From: Spirochaetales bacterium
GTDB lineage: Bacteria; Spirochaetota; Spirochaetia; DAHUYW01
Assembly (NCBI GenBank): GCA_027306915.1
Contig: DAHUYW010000010.1
Coordinates: 53,154 to 117,153, forward strand
Length of the DNA stretch: 64,000 nucleotides
Reading direction: 5' to 3'
Part shown: positions 1 to 7,680 of the stretch, piece after piece
How positions within the stretch are numbered: position 1 is the stretch's first letter
How the letters are laid out: each line of letters starts with the position of its first letter
Notes under the pieces: generated by a model
The model's input: only the letters and a program-made list of their open reading frames with translations
The model's database searches: none
What the model was told of the DNA's origin: nothing
Program-made: the position numbers and the translations under genes

Positions 1-946
1 GGGAGCTGGGCGCCACCTTGCACAGGCAGGGGATGCGTCGCGAGAGCTCGTCGATATCCTTCATCGTGAAATCGACGCCGGCCTCGTAGGCAATGGCGAG
101 AAGATGGAGCACCGTATTCGTCGACCCTCCCATCGCGATGTCGAGCGCCATGGCGTTCAGGAAGGCAGCCTTCGTCGCGACTCCGCGTGGCAGGACGGTC
201 GCGTCCCCCTCGTCGTAGTAGCGCCGGGCGTTGCGGACGATCTGGCGCGCGGCTCGCTCGAAGAGGCGCTTGCGATTCAGGTGGGTGGCAACCACCGTGC
301 CGTTACCCGGCAGGGCAAGCCCGAGGGCCTCGTTCAGGCAGTTCATCGAGTTGGCGGTGAACATCCCCGAGCAGCTTCCGCAGGTCGGGCAGGCCGCGCG
401 CTCGAGGGCAAGCACCTCTTCGTCGGAGACCGCCTGATCTGCGCTCATCACCATCGCGTCCACGAGATCGTACTTCTTCTCCCCGATCACGCCCGCCTCC
501 ATCGGCCCTCCGGAGACGAATATCGTCGGAATGTTCAGGCGCATGGCCGCCATCAACATACCTGGGGTTATCTTGTCGCAGTTGGAGATGCAGACGAGCG
601 CGTCTACCTTGTGGGCGTTGCACATGTACTCAACGCTGTCGGCGATCAGATCGCGCGAAGGGAGGGAATAGAGCATCCCATCGTGTCCCATCGCGATTCC
701 ATCGTCGACGGCGATCGTATTGAACTCCACCCCGAAGCACCCCTCGGCATCGATGATCGATTTCACGTACTGACCGATGTCGTGAAGATGGGCATGGCCG
801 GGAACCATCTGGGTGAAGGAGTTCGCGATGGCGATTATCGGTTTCCCAAAGTTGCTCTCCCCCATTCCTACGGCACGCCAAAGCGCCCGCGCTCCCGCCA
901 TCCGGCGTCCCTCGGTCGTTGTCAGGCTTCGAAGAGGTATCTTCAT
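1..946 (-). CDS. ilvD: Dihydroxy-acid dehydratase, N-terminal part (gene runs off the left edge)
   Basis: Reading the minus strand from the ATG at 946 gives about 315 residues that match IlvD throughout. It begins [20 protein letters not shown] and keeps the family blocks [56 protein letters not shown] and [10 protein letters not shown]. The cysteines in CDKITPG and PTCGSCSG are the usual iron-sulfur cluster ligands. The enzyme dehydrates 2,3-dihydroxy acids to 2-keto acids in valine/isoleucine synthesis in the cytoplasm. IlvD is normally about 560-620 residues, so roughly 250 C-terminal residues lie outside the window. The reading frame is intact as far as it is seen. Confidence 0.96.
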   Translation of the reverse strand, partial: MKIPLRSLTTTEGRRMAGARALWRAVGMGESNFGKPIIAIANSFTQMVPGHAHLHDIGQYVKSIIDAEGCFGVEFNTIAVDDGIAMGHDGMLYSLPSRDLIADSVEYMCNAHKVDALVCISNCDKITPGMLMAAMRLNIPTIFVSGGPMEAGVIGEKKYDLVDAMVMSADQAVSDEEVLALERAACPTCGSCSGMFTANSMNCLNEALGLALPGNGTVVATHLNRKRLFERAARQIVRNARRYYDEGDATVLPRGVATKAAFLNAMALDIAMGGSTNTVLHLLAIAYEAGVDFTMKDIDELSRRIPCLCKVAPSS

Positions 947-1125
947 AGCTGCCTTCCTCCGCTTCTATGACTTATCCAGCAAGGTTAGCCAGAATTGGCG
1001 GGGAGTGCAAGGAGCGAGTGGGCGATGCGACCTTCCCGTATCATTTTGATGACTTTTTTGCTACAATATCCGAGGATTGCACAGCCGTTATCCGGAGTGT
1101 CCTCGATGGGGAGAATGGAGATACT

Positions 1126-1914
1126 ATGAACATCGAGCTCCTATCGCGAATGCCGTCGAAGATCGACCACGCCACGCCGGTTCTCTTTGTCCATGGAGCC
1201 TGGCACGGCGCCTGGTGCTGGGAGAAGTACTTCCTGCCCTATTTCGCCGGGAAGGGCTATCCGGCCTATGCCCTGAGCCTCCGGGGCCATGGGAATAGCG
1301 AAGGGAGTGCGCGCATGCGCCGCCTCCGAGTCAAGGATTATGTCGAGGATGTCCGCGCAGTAGTCGAACAGTTGCGACGCCCGCCGATCCTGATCGGCCA
1401 CTCGCTCGGCGGCCATGTCGTCCAGAAGTACCTCGAAGCCTTCCCTGTTCCGGCCGCAGTGCTCATGGCGTCTGCTCCAGTGGGCGGCATAGTCAAGATG
1501 CTCAAGCGCCTCGCCCGCAATCATCCCCTCCGGTTCCTCAAGGTCAACTCTCTGCTTACCCTCTACCCCTTTGTCGCGACTCCGGGCATGGCGAAGGAGA
1601 TGCTCTTCTCGGAAGGCATGGATGCACGCGAGATAAAGGAGTATCAGCGCAAACTACAGGACGAATCCTATTTCAGCCTCCTCGACATGCTCGTCCTGGC
1701 GCCGCTTCGGCCCTGGCGGGTTAGGTCGGAGGTTCTCGTCATGGGGGCCGAGAACGACCGCGTCTTCTACCGCAGGGACATCCGAAAGACTGCCCGCGCC
1801 TACAACCACAAGGCCATCATCCTTCCCGACATGGCCCACGACATGATGCTGGAACGGAACTGGCAACGAGCCGCCGATGTCATCCTCGACTGGCTCGCGC
1901 AAAAGGGCCTATAG
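1126..1914 (+). CDS. Alpha/beta-fold hydrolase
   Basis: This 262-residue protein is a compact cytoplasmic alpha/beta hydrolase with no signal peptide. The oxyanion-hole segment HGAWHGAW is near residue 23, the nucleophile elbow GHSLGG places the catalytic Ser at about 93, an acid candidate lies in ENDRVF near 210, and the catalytic His is probably the one in DMAHDMM near 240. The start at 1126 is preferred over the in-frame one at 967 because homology-like sequence begins just after it and GGAG sits a few bases upstream. It stands alone between divergent ilvD and a decayed regulator. The substrate cannot be told from sequence; esterase, lipase or C-C hydrolase activity are all possible. Confidence 0.85.
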   Translation: MNIELLSRMPSKIDHATPVLFVHGAWHGAWCWEKYFLPYFAGKGYPAYALSLRGHGNSEGSARMRRLRVKDYVEDVRAVVEQLRRPPILIGHSLGGHVVQKYLEAFPVPAAVLMASAPVGGIVKMLKRLARNHPLRFLKVNSLLTLYPFVATPGMAKEMLFSEGMDAREIKEYQRKLQDESYFSLLDMLVLAPLRPWRVRSEVLVMGAENDRVFYRRDIRKTARAYNHKAIILPDMAHDMMLERNWQRAADVILDWLAQKGL

Positions 1915-2043
1915 GCTCACGAGATCTTGCAGCCCCCCGCTTCGCCGCGCCTGCCGCACATCGGGTGAACGAGGCGGCACCGGGGCGCGAGCGGTGTGAA
2001 GGCCTATGAACCCCGTCCCTTCGATTATGAGTTGCATGCTGCT
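1915..2043. other. Intergenic stretch with no recognised feature
   Basis: Between the hydrolase stop and the AraC-type remnant there is no coding signal that I trust, no clear promoter and no terminator-like hairpin followed by a T run. Confidence 0.5.
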
Positions 2044-2334
2044 CACCTTGTTCGAACAGTCGCGCTACCGAAAAGCGTGGCCGGGAGCCGTCTGAACTCT
2101 CGCCCGAAATGCGCCTGGTCGTAGTAGCCGGCCGCAAGGCCGATCTCCGTGAGAGTCGACCCGGGGGATGGAGGAAAGCTCGCAGCAGAGGCGCTCGATC
2201 CCCGGCAGAAGCTCCTCTGCCGCAGAAATCCCGCCGTCTATCGATGCAGCCATCTCCCTGCTGAAACAGCCGAAACCGCATGGCGAGAGCCGCACCTGGA
2301 TTCGATCGATCGGCGAGGGGTCCATTTCCAGACG
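2044..2334 (-). pseudogene. Remnant of an AraC-family transcriptional regulator
   Basis: Two pieces of an AraC-type regulator lie in different minus-strand frames. The downstream frame, ending with TGA at 2044-2046, reads LTEIGLAAGYYDQAHFGREF, which is the second helix-turn-helix of the AraC DNA-binding domain. The upstream frame (about 2160-2334) reads DRIQVRLSPCGFGCFSREM followed by AAEELLPGIERLCCELSS, resembling the N-terminal ligand-binding part of one-component AraC regulators. The first helix-turn-helix and the linker are missing, so there is both a frameshift and an internal deletion. A functional protein is very unlikely. Confidence 0.65.
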
Positions 2335-2352
2335 CGCAGCGCACCCTCTCGG

Positions 2353-2381
2353 TTGACGACTCGGTCACTTACTGCTGTAAT
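2353..2381 (+). promoter_or_regulatory. Sigma70-type promoter for the ABM gene
   Basis: TTGACG (2353-2358), a 17-base spacer and TGTAAT (2376-2381) lie about 30 bases before the start codon at 2412. A purine-rich GGGAGG ribosome-binding site follows. The match is by eye. Confidence 0.55.
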
Positions 2382-2411
2382 ACTCCTAATGGGATGGGAT
2401 AGGGAGGCAGC

Positions 2412-2717
2412 ATGATCGCGAGAGTAATTTCTCTTCGGGTGAAAAGTGAGGTCGTGGAGGAGTTCAAGGCAGCAACCATCGCAAATCACACAGGCTCCCT
2501 GAAAGAGCCCGGAATCTACCGATTCGACGTGCTTCAAAACGACGCCGATCCCCAGGAGTTCGTTCTTTACGAGATCTATGAGTCCGAAGAGGCGACCCTC
2601 ACCCACAAGGAGACCATGCACTACAACAAGTGGAAGCAGACGATCGAGCCGATGCTCGCCGAGCCGCGCAAATCGACCTCCTTCAAGGTAATTGCGCCGG
2701 CACCCGAATACTACTAA
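2412..2717 (+). CDS. ABM-domain (antibiotic biosynthesis monooxygenase / quinol monooxygenase-like) protein
   Basis: This 101-residue protein has the ferredoxin-like ABM pattern: a beta-strand start MIARVISLRVKSEVVEEFKA, a central helix with HTGSLKEPGIYRFDVLQ, the strand EFVLYEIYESEEA and a closing helix with MHYNKWKQTIEPML. Members of the LsrG/YgiN group are small dimeric enzymes acting on quinols, autoinducer-2 derivatives or unknown substrates. Length is typical. GGGAGG precedes the ATG. Its end lies 19 bases before the proposed start of the sigma factor gene, so the two may be co-transcribed, although the sigma gene seems to have its own -10 box. Substrate unknown. Confidence 0.85.
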   Translation: MIARVISLRVKSEVVEEFKAATIANHTGSLKEPGIYRFDVLQNDADPQEFVLYEIYESEEATLTHKETMHYNKWKQTIEPMLAEPRKSTSFKVIAPAPEYY

Positions 2718-2723
2718 GCGTGC

Positions 2724-2729
2724 TATATT
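2724..2729 (+). promoter_or_regulatory. Extended -10 box just before the ECF sigma gene
   Basis: TGCTATATT (TATATT at 2724-2729 with the upstream TG of an extended -10) ends 7 bases before the GTG at 2737. No good -35 hexamer is seen. The spacing would make the transcript start at, or next to, the start codon. Confidence 0.4.
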
Positions 2730-2736
2730 CGGGTAT

Positions 2737-3315
2737 GTGATTCCGTTGGACAATGATCCCGATGCACCCGACGGCCCGATCATTGCCGCCGTTCTTTCAG
2801 GCGAGCGCGATCGGTTCGGGGTCATTGTCCGGAGGTACGAGCGTACGGTTTTTCGGCTCGCCCTCACCTACCTCGGCAATCGCGAGGAGGCGGCTGATGC
2901 ATCCCAGGAGATCTTCCTTAAGGCGTTCCGTTCGCTCGCCTCGTACCAGACTGACCGCCCCTTTCTTCCGTGGCTCTACAGCATCGCACTCAACGCCCTT
3001 CGCACTCGCCGCGGCAGAGCGTCGCGAGTGGCGCGCTCCGAGACAAGCGCACCGGATATCGAGGAAACCTACGCCGACCCCGCCAACGCCGATCCTCTCG
3101 ACCTGGCGGTACGCAGCGAGCAGGCCCGGCTCGTGCGCGAGGGGGTCTCGCGGCTGCCGCAGCGCCTGCGATCTGCGGTCGTCCTATACTACTTCGAGGG
3201 GCTTTCGGTTGAGGAGACCGCGGAGGTCCTCGGCCTTGCCGTTCCGAACGTCAAATCGCGGCTCTTTCGCGCCAGGCGGCGCCTCGCGGCCACCTTCACG
3301 AGAGGCCTGAAATGA
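2737..3315 (+). CDS. ECF-type RNA polymerase sigma factor
   Basis: This 192-residue protein has the region 2 and region 4 layout of group 4 sigma factors. Region 2 includes RYERTVFRLALTYLGNREEA, DASQEIFLKAF and LPWLYSIALNALRTRRGR; region 4 includes LPQRLRSAVVLYYFEGLSVE and the helix-turn-helix VPNVKSRLFRARRRLA. The GTG at 2737 is chosen because a -10-like box lies directly upstream and an ATG at 2692 would overlap the preceding gene. It heads a set of five genes on the same strand; the next encodes a membrane protein with a long cytoplasmic tail that is a plausible anti-sigma factor. Target promoters are unknown. Confidence 0.92.
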   Translation: MIPLDNDPDAPDGPIIAAVLSGERDRFGVIVRRYERTVFRLALTYLGNREEAADASQEIFLKAFRSLASYQTDRPFLPWLYSIALNALRTRRGRASRVARSETSAPDIEETYADPANADPLDLAVRSEQARLVREGVSRLPQRLRSAVVLYYFEGLSVEETAEVLGLAVPNVKSRLFRARRRLAATFTRGLK

Positions 3316-3385
3316 TTCTGCGGCACGCAGCGGCGCAACCGAACCCCGACGGGAAGGGTATATCTCAGAGAGGGAGAGCCAGGCA

Positions 3386-4006
3386 ATGACCTCGCGCGAG
3401 CTTCGAAAGCTCATCGCACGCTGGGAAAGGGGGATCGCCCCAAGCGATGAGGAGATTCGCCAGATCCACCTCCTCGCGGACGAGGATCGGCGGCTCTATG
3501 AGCTCGTCGCCCCCCTCCTGCCGCTCATGCGGCGCGACGCCGGCTCGCCGATCGAGCTTCCGGTCCAGGCACCGCGATTTGCCGAGCGCGTCCTCGAGGG
3601 CCTTTCCGAGATTCCCGCGACGCTGCGGCCGGCACGGCGGGCCGCGGCGCCGCGCTGGCTCCTCCAAGCCGCCGCCGCGGCTCTGCTCGTCGGGCTGGGC
3701 GTCCTCATCGGACTAACCGTGGCCAATCGCCCCGGCGCGGGCCCAGACATGGTGGTGGTACGGTTCGAGCTGACGGATCCCCAAGCGAAGTCGGTCGCCG
3801 TCGTCGGGGATTTCAACGATTGGAAGCCCCAAAGCCTCATCATGCACAAGGTGAAGGGGATATGGGAGATTTCGGTCCCGCTCCGTCGCGGGGACGTCTA
3901 CACCTACAACTTCCTCATCGATGGCCGGAGCTGGATTCCCGATCCGGCCTCGCTCTACCGGGTGCGGGACGGGTTTGGCGGGGAAAAATCGGTGCTCCAA
4001 CTCTGA
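3386..4006 (+). CDS. Putative anti-sigma factor: cytoplasmic tail, one membrane segment, external CBM48/AMPK-type glycan-binding domain
   Basis: This 206-residue protein has three parts. Residues 1-90 are a charged helical cytoplasmic region, 91-112 are one hydrophobic span, and about 122-206 match the AMPK/isoamylase early-set CBM48 domain, with VAVVGDFNDWKP, GIWEISVPLRRGDVYTYNFL, IDGRSW, IPDPASL and DGFGGEKSVL in canonical order. CBM48 domains bind alpha-glucans; the FNDW and W residues are the usual carbohydrate contacts. Its position directly after the sigma gene, and its topology, suggest an anti-sigma factor sensing a glycan or envelope signal outside the membrane. No zinc-binding HxxxCxxC motif is visible. 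A purine-rich site precedes the ATG. Confidence 0.8.
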   Translation: MTSRELRKLIARWERGIAPSDEEIRQIHLLADEDRRLYELVAPLLPLMRRDAGSPIELPVQAPRFAERVLEGLSEIPATLRPARRAAAPRWLLQAAAAALLVGLGVLIGLTVANRPGAGPDMVVVRFELTDPQAKSVAVVGDFNDWKPQSLIMHKVKGIWEISVPLRRGDVYTYNFLIDGRSWIPDPASLYRVRDGFGGEKSVLQL

Positions 4007-4022
4007 CGAAGGAGGCAGGCGG

Positions 4023-4610
4023 ATGCGAGTACGAAGAAGGATTGGAACCCTTGTGCGAATCGCGCGACTTGTCCCGCTTGCGCTCTGCCTCTTTCTCCTT
4101 ACGGCTGCCTTGATCCCGCCGGCATGGGCCCAGGAGCGCGCCCAAGCGGTCGGCGTCGGCCCTTCCGGGCTCGCGCCTCCCTCCCGCTTGGCCGAGCGCT
4201 TCGGGCGGACCTGGGCGGAGGAGTTCCGAGTACAGTTGCTTTCGGCCGCGAGGAGGGGGGCCGTCTCCACCCTTGCCTTGACGATCACCCTCCAATCGAT
4301 CCGCCTCGATCAGCTTCCTGACGATCCGGCGGAGGCCGCTCTCTTCTGCGCCAAGGTCGCCGGAGTGGCCGACGTCGCCTTGCGAAGCGGCTACTCCCCG
4401 ACGCTTCTTGCCGCCGACGTTCGCCAGGTTCTCCGCAGTGGAAGCTCGCCGGCATTCGGGCCGGGTCTCGTTCGCGGCCCTCGATTGTACCGCGACCGCC
4501 CCTTCGTCGGCGGCCCCTTCTCCGCGCCGGGCCCCGCGCGGCCCGCGGTTCGGGGAGGGCCGGGCGCGGGAGGCGGCGTTCAGTCCGCAGGCGGCTTCGG
4601 ACAACAATGA
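4023..4610 (+). CDS. Exported protein of unknown function in the ECF locus
   Basis: The 195-residue product starts with a strongly basic n-region (MRVRRRIGTLVRIAR), a hydrophobic core and a likely signal-peptidase site near AWAQE at residue 36. The mature part has a helical region of about 100 residues (RLAERFGRTWAEEFRVQLL, then EAALFCAKVAGVADVAL) and a glycine/proline/arginine-rich tail of about 50 residues that looks disordered. GGAGG lies before the ATG at 4023, 16 bases after the preceding stop. I do not recognise a family. The next protein shares its small helical, alanine/leucine-rich style, so the two may be distant relatives. Confidence 0.75.
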   Translation: MRVRRRIGTLVRIARLVPLALCLFLLTAALIPPAWAQERAQAVGVGPSGLAPPSRLAERFGRTWAEEFRVQLLSAARRGAVSTLALTITLQSIRLDQLPDDPAEAALFCAKVAGVADVALRSGYSPTLLAADVRQVLRSGSSPAFGPGLVRGPRLYRDRPFVGGPFSAPGPARPAVRGGPGAGGGVQSAGGFGQQ

Positions 4611-4629
4611 TGGGCGATCGGTCGAAGTG

Positions 4630-5352
4630 ATGAAGACGGGGGGTTGGGCGAGGTCCCTGTGCGTCGCGCTCTTGCTCGCAGGCCTCAGCGTCCCCGCCCT
4701 GGCCGCGCCCAGCGACGTTGCCGCCGTGCGTGAGCTCATCGAGAGCGATCCCTCGATGGCGCCCTATCGCAGCGAGGTCGACTCCCTCTGCGCCCCCTTC
4801 TCGCTTCTTGCTGCCGAGCAGATTCCATTGTCGCTCCTCGAGAACGTCCTCCGCGAAGGAGTCTCCAAGGGCGTCTCGCCAGCCGTCCTTCCGGAGGCGC
4901 TCAACGCAGAAGCCAGGCGCCTCGTGGATGCAAAACACCTTCTCGCGGCGAGCGGGGGTGATCGATCCCCAGGCGTCTCCGGGCAGCTCTTTGAGGAGCG
5001 GCTGCGGCGGCTTTCCCTGGTGCTCCAGGGAGGCGTCTCGCCCGAAGTGGCCGCCGCCATCCTCGCGTCAAGCGGTGAGGTGGGCCGAGGCCTCGCCTTC
5101 GGCGAGAACCTGCTTGCCATCCTCCAGGTTGGGCCGCTCGACTCCCGGGAAATGATTGACCTCGCGCGGAGCGTCTTTGCGAGCAGCCTGACCCCCGCCA
5201 GCTACCGGGCCCTCCCGCCACTCTTCGTTCGCGCTCGGCTTCGAGGTCTCGGTATGGGCGAAACCGCCCGCCTCATCGAGCGACTTCTCTCCCACGGCTT
5301 CGGAATCATCCAGATCGAGGCTGAAATCCGCAGGCAGGCGAGGATGCCATGA
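4630..5352 (+). CDS. Exported helical protein of unknown function in the ECF locus
   Basis: From the ATG at 4630 the product has 240 residues with a signal peptide (hydrophobic core SLCVALLLAGLSVPALA, cleavage near ALAAP). The rest is amphipathic helix with repeated leucine/alanine patterns such as IPLSLLENVLREGVSKG, RLRRLSLVLQGGVSPEVAAA and TARLIERLLSHGFG, which could be a helical-repeat solenoid. The frame is open further upstream to 4408, but that part overlaps the preceding gene and has no signal. The stop overlaps the next ATG by 4 bases, so translation is probably coupled. No family recognised. Confidence 0.78.
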   Translation: MKTGGWARSLCVALLLAGLSVPALAAPSDVAAVRELIESDPSMAPYRSEVDSLCAPFSLLAAEQIPLSLLENVLREGVSKGVSPAVLPEALNAEARRLVDAKHLLAASGGDRSPGVSGQLFEERLRRLSLVLQGGVSPEVAAAILASSGEVGRGLAFGENLLAILQVGPLDSREMIDLARSVFASSLTPASYRALPPLFVRARLRGLGMGETARLIERLLSHGFGIIQIEAEIRRQARMP

Positions 5353-6488
5353 GAGCACGAGTCATCCGAATGGCTTTCCTTCTGGCAATGCTCGGAGCCG
5401 CCGCCGTTGTGCCCTTGTGGGCCGATGCCACCTTGAGCCTCGGTGCAACGGGAGGCTACGACGTGGGCTCCCTTCCGACGGGCGAGAGCCTGCTTCTCTC
5501 CCCGTCGAGCGCGACAACCACCGCCCTGTACGGCGATGTAGCCTATTCGCAGTTCCTCACCAAGAGCGACCGTTCGAGCACTTCGCTGGCCCTCGAGGGG
5601 ATAGCCGCCTACGATCCGCTTTCCGCTGCGCAAGGTCTCTTCGCCGGCGCCCGCCTTTCCGGCGGGCTCGTGGGTGATAAGACCGTTCTCAACGCCACTC
5701 TCTTCGGCAACGTCAACTGGTGGAGCGCCTCTTCGGCTCCCGCCTGGGCCCTCGAGGCCCTCCCGGACGCCTACGGGCCCGAGGGGCTCGCGCCTTCGCC
5801 CCTTGCCCTCGTGCTTCCGACCGGATCCACGGGGATCGAGCTTTCCGCTTCGCTCGGCGGGCCTGAAGCGGCGGTGACGGTGACCCCCCGGGTTGCGGCC
5901 CTTGTGGGGCCGATACCCGGCTGGACCGAGGACATCTCGCTGCGCGGCGATCTGGCGCTCCTGCCCCAGCTTGTGCTTTCCCTGAACGGAATCGAGCGGT
6001 TTGAGGGGCGAAGCGATGGAACGTCCACCTGGCAGGCGGGAGGGGGACCGGGCTTCACCTGGTACAGCCCGCACGGGGCCGTGTTCGACGGAGGGCTCTC
6101 GGTCCTCGCGCAGCAGTCGACCCTCCTCACCAAGCTTGCCGACCTTGGCGCAAGCGGCTCGGCGGCCGCGCTCTCGGTCCCGGCCGACAGCTTCCTCGGG
6201 CTCCAGACGCTCCTCGACCTCGAGGCAGCCCTGAGCCCGCAGCTCCGCGGCCGCCTCTCTGCGCAGCCGCTGCTTCTCTTTCGGAGCTACCCGCACGTTG
6301 AGGCGGGAACAAGCGGCGGGGCCGCTGAGTGGGAGCTCATCGTCCCGATCGGCGCAGAGATCATCTTCAATCCCACGACTCCCCTCTCCCTCCACTTCGT
6401 GCCGAGCTGGATAGCCCACTTTTCCAACAGCGACTACAGGCGGGTCCAGTCCTTCGGAGCCTCGTTCTACGCGGCTTGGGAATTCTAG
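5349..6488 (+). CDS. Probable outer-membrane beta-barrel protein closing the ECF locus
   Basis: The 379-residue product has a signal peptide (MAFLLAMLGAAAVVPLWA, cleaved near residue 26) and then alternating polar/hydrophobic stretches typical of beta-strands, for example TLSLGATGGYDVGSL, GIELSASLGGPEAAVTVTP and ELIVPIGAEIIFNPTTPLSL. It ends in ASFYAAWEF; a C-terminal phenylalanine on the last strand is the classic signal recognised by the BAM machinery. ATGA overlap couples it to the preceding gene. It may be the surface target or sensor partner of the sigma/CBM48 pair. Specific function unknown. Confidence 0.75.
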   Translation: MRARVIRMAFLLAMLGAAAVVPLWADATLSLGATGGYDVGSLPTGESLLLSPSSATTTALYGDVAYSQFLTKSDRSSTSLALEGIAAYDPLSAAQGLFAGARLSGGLVGDKTVLNATLFGNVNWWSASSAPAWALEALPDAYGPEGLAPSPLALVLPTGSTGIELSASLGGPEAAVTVTPRVAALVGPIPGWTEDISLRGDLALLPQLVLSLNGIERFEGRSDGTSTWQAGGGPGFTWYSPHGAVFDGGLSVLAQQSTLLTKLADLGASGSAAALSVPADSFLGLQTLLDLEAALSPQLRGRLSAQPLLLFRSYPHVEAGTSGGAAEWELIVPIGAEIIFNPTTPLSLHFVPSWIAHFSNSDYRRVQSFGASFYAAWEF

Positions 6489-6495
6489 AGGCGGG

Positions 6496-7662
6496 CTACG
6501 GGCGCCGGTGGCTTGCGACAATCTCGTCGTAACGCCCGACAACCTTGTCGACGACCTGACTCCAGCTCACGTAGATGCTGTCGCGGGCTCCCCGACCGGC
6601 TCGCGCGCGACAGGCGGGATCACCCATGAGCTCGATGAGCTTCGCTGAAAAGTTTTCAAGATCGTTGTCGCTCACGAAGCCGTTCTCGCCGTCGATGATT
6701 CCTTCCGCTGCGGAGGAGCCGCGCGCGAGAACCGACGGCAGCCCGAAGGCAGCGGCCTCGCGAACGACGAGGGGGGCGTTGTCGTAGATTGATGGGAAGA
6801 GAAAGAGGTCGGCCCGGGCGTAGAGCCCTTTCAGCTCCTCGCGATTGACGAGCTGCCCGAGGAAGAGCACCCGATCGTCGAGATCAAGCGAGGTGACGAG
6901 CCGCCTCATCTCCTTGTCGGCATAGCCGGAACCGACGAAGACCATGCGAAAGCCGAATCCGCGTCCCTTCAGGAGGTTCATCGCCTCGATGATGAGGCGA
7001 ACGTTCTTCTCCCATCGGTGCTGCCCTATGAAGAGAAAGACGAACTCGCTTCCGCCGACGCCGATCCTCTGTTGGCCCACGGCGCGCAGCGCCTGGTACT
7101 CCGCTTGGCTCGGAACGGGCATATCGACCCCGTTGGGGAAGATCTCCATCTCACCGTCATATCCGTACTCGGTGAGCGTCCTTCCTGTGGCCTCGTTGGG
7201 CACCCAGACATAGTCGACTGCGTCGTAGTAGCGGAGGATGAAGCTCAGTGCGAGGTCGGCGGTCTTCTCAAAATAGAGCGCCCTGCGCAGGTCGTCGCGA
7301 TACTTGGTGTGAAAGGTAGTTATGATGGGAATCTTGCGCTTGCGGGCAATCTTGAGGGCGATGCTTCCGCTTACGAAGGGACAGTGCGAATGGATGAGAT
7401 CGAAGGGGATGCTGTAGACCTTGCGGATGAAGTTCACGTCGAATGCGGGTATCCCCGCCCGATAGGGCGCCATCGCCGGAAGCTGAATGGACTTGTAGCG
7501 AAGGATCGGGAAGTTCGCCGTGTCCACGTAGTCGGGCACGGAGGAGGTGATCACGTAGGCTTCGCATCCCCTCTGCGTGAGCCATTCGGCGTAATTGCGA
7601 ACACAAACCGCCACTCCGTCCATGACGGGCTCGAAGGAATCGTTAAAGAGGCCGATGATCAC
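6496..7662 (-). CDS. GT4-family glycosyltransferase
   Basis: This 388-residue protein has the two-domain GT-B layout. The N-terminal part carries MIIGLFNDSFEPVMDGVAV, HSHCPF and TTFHTKYRDDLRRAL, typical of diacylglycerol glucosyltransferase-like GT4 enzymes. The C-terminal part carries FIGQHRWEKNVRLIIEAM and the donor-site stretch LFLFPSIYDNAPLVVREAAAFGLPSV with its conserved acidic motif. It probably transfers a sugar from a nucleotide-sugar to a membrane lipid at the inner leaflet. It follows a flippase-like gene by 18 bases in the glyA operon, which fits a glycolipid function. The exact sugar and acceptor are not evident. Confidence 0.88.
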   Translation of the reverse strand: MIIGLFNDSFEPVMDGVAVCVRNYAEWLTQRGCEAYVITSSVPDYVDTANFPILRYKSIQLPAMAPYRAGIPAFDVNFIRKVYSIPFDLIHSHCPFVSGSIALKIARKRKIPIITTFHTKYRDDLRRALYFEKTADLALSFILRYYDAVDYVWVPNEATGRTLTEYGYDGEMEIFPNGVDMPVPSQAEYQALRAVGQQRIGVGGSEFVFLFIGQHRWEKNVRLIIEAMNLLKGRGFGFRMVFVGSGYADKEMRRLVTSLDLDDRVLFLGQLVNREELKGLYARADLFLFPSIYDNAPLVVREAAAFGLPSVLARGSSAAEGIIDGENGFVSDNDLENFSAKLIELMGDPACRARAGRGARDSIYVSWSQVVDKVVGRYDEIVASHRRP

Positions 7663-7680
7663 AGCCTTCCGCTCCTCCGA

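Noticed and set aside
104..970. Plus-strand open frame of 288 codons
   Set aside because: It is the antisense of ilvD, whose minus-strand protein matches a known family throughout.
1062..1067. TACAAT as promoter of the hydrolase at 1126
   Set aside because: No -35 hexamer at 16-18 bases and the distance to the start is long; left unassigned.
5202..6542. Minus-strand open frame of 446 codons
   Set aside because: It is the shadow of the barrel protein at 5349-6488; its product is rich in Arg/Gly/Glu with no domain.
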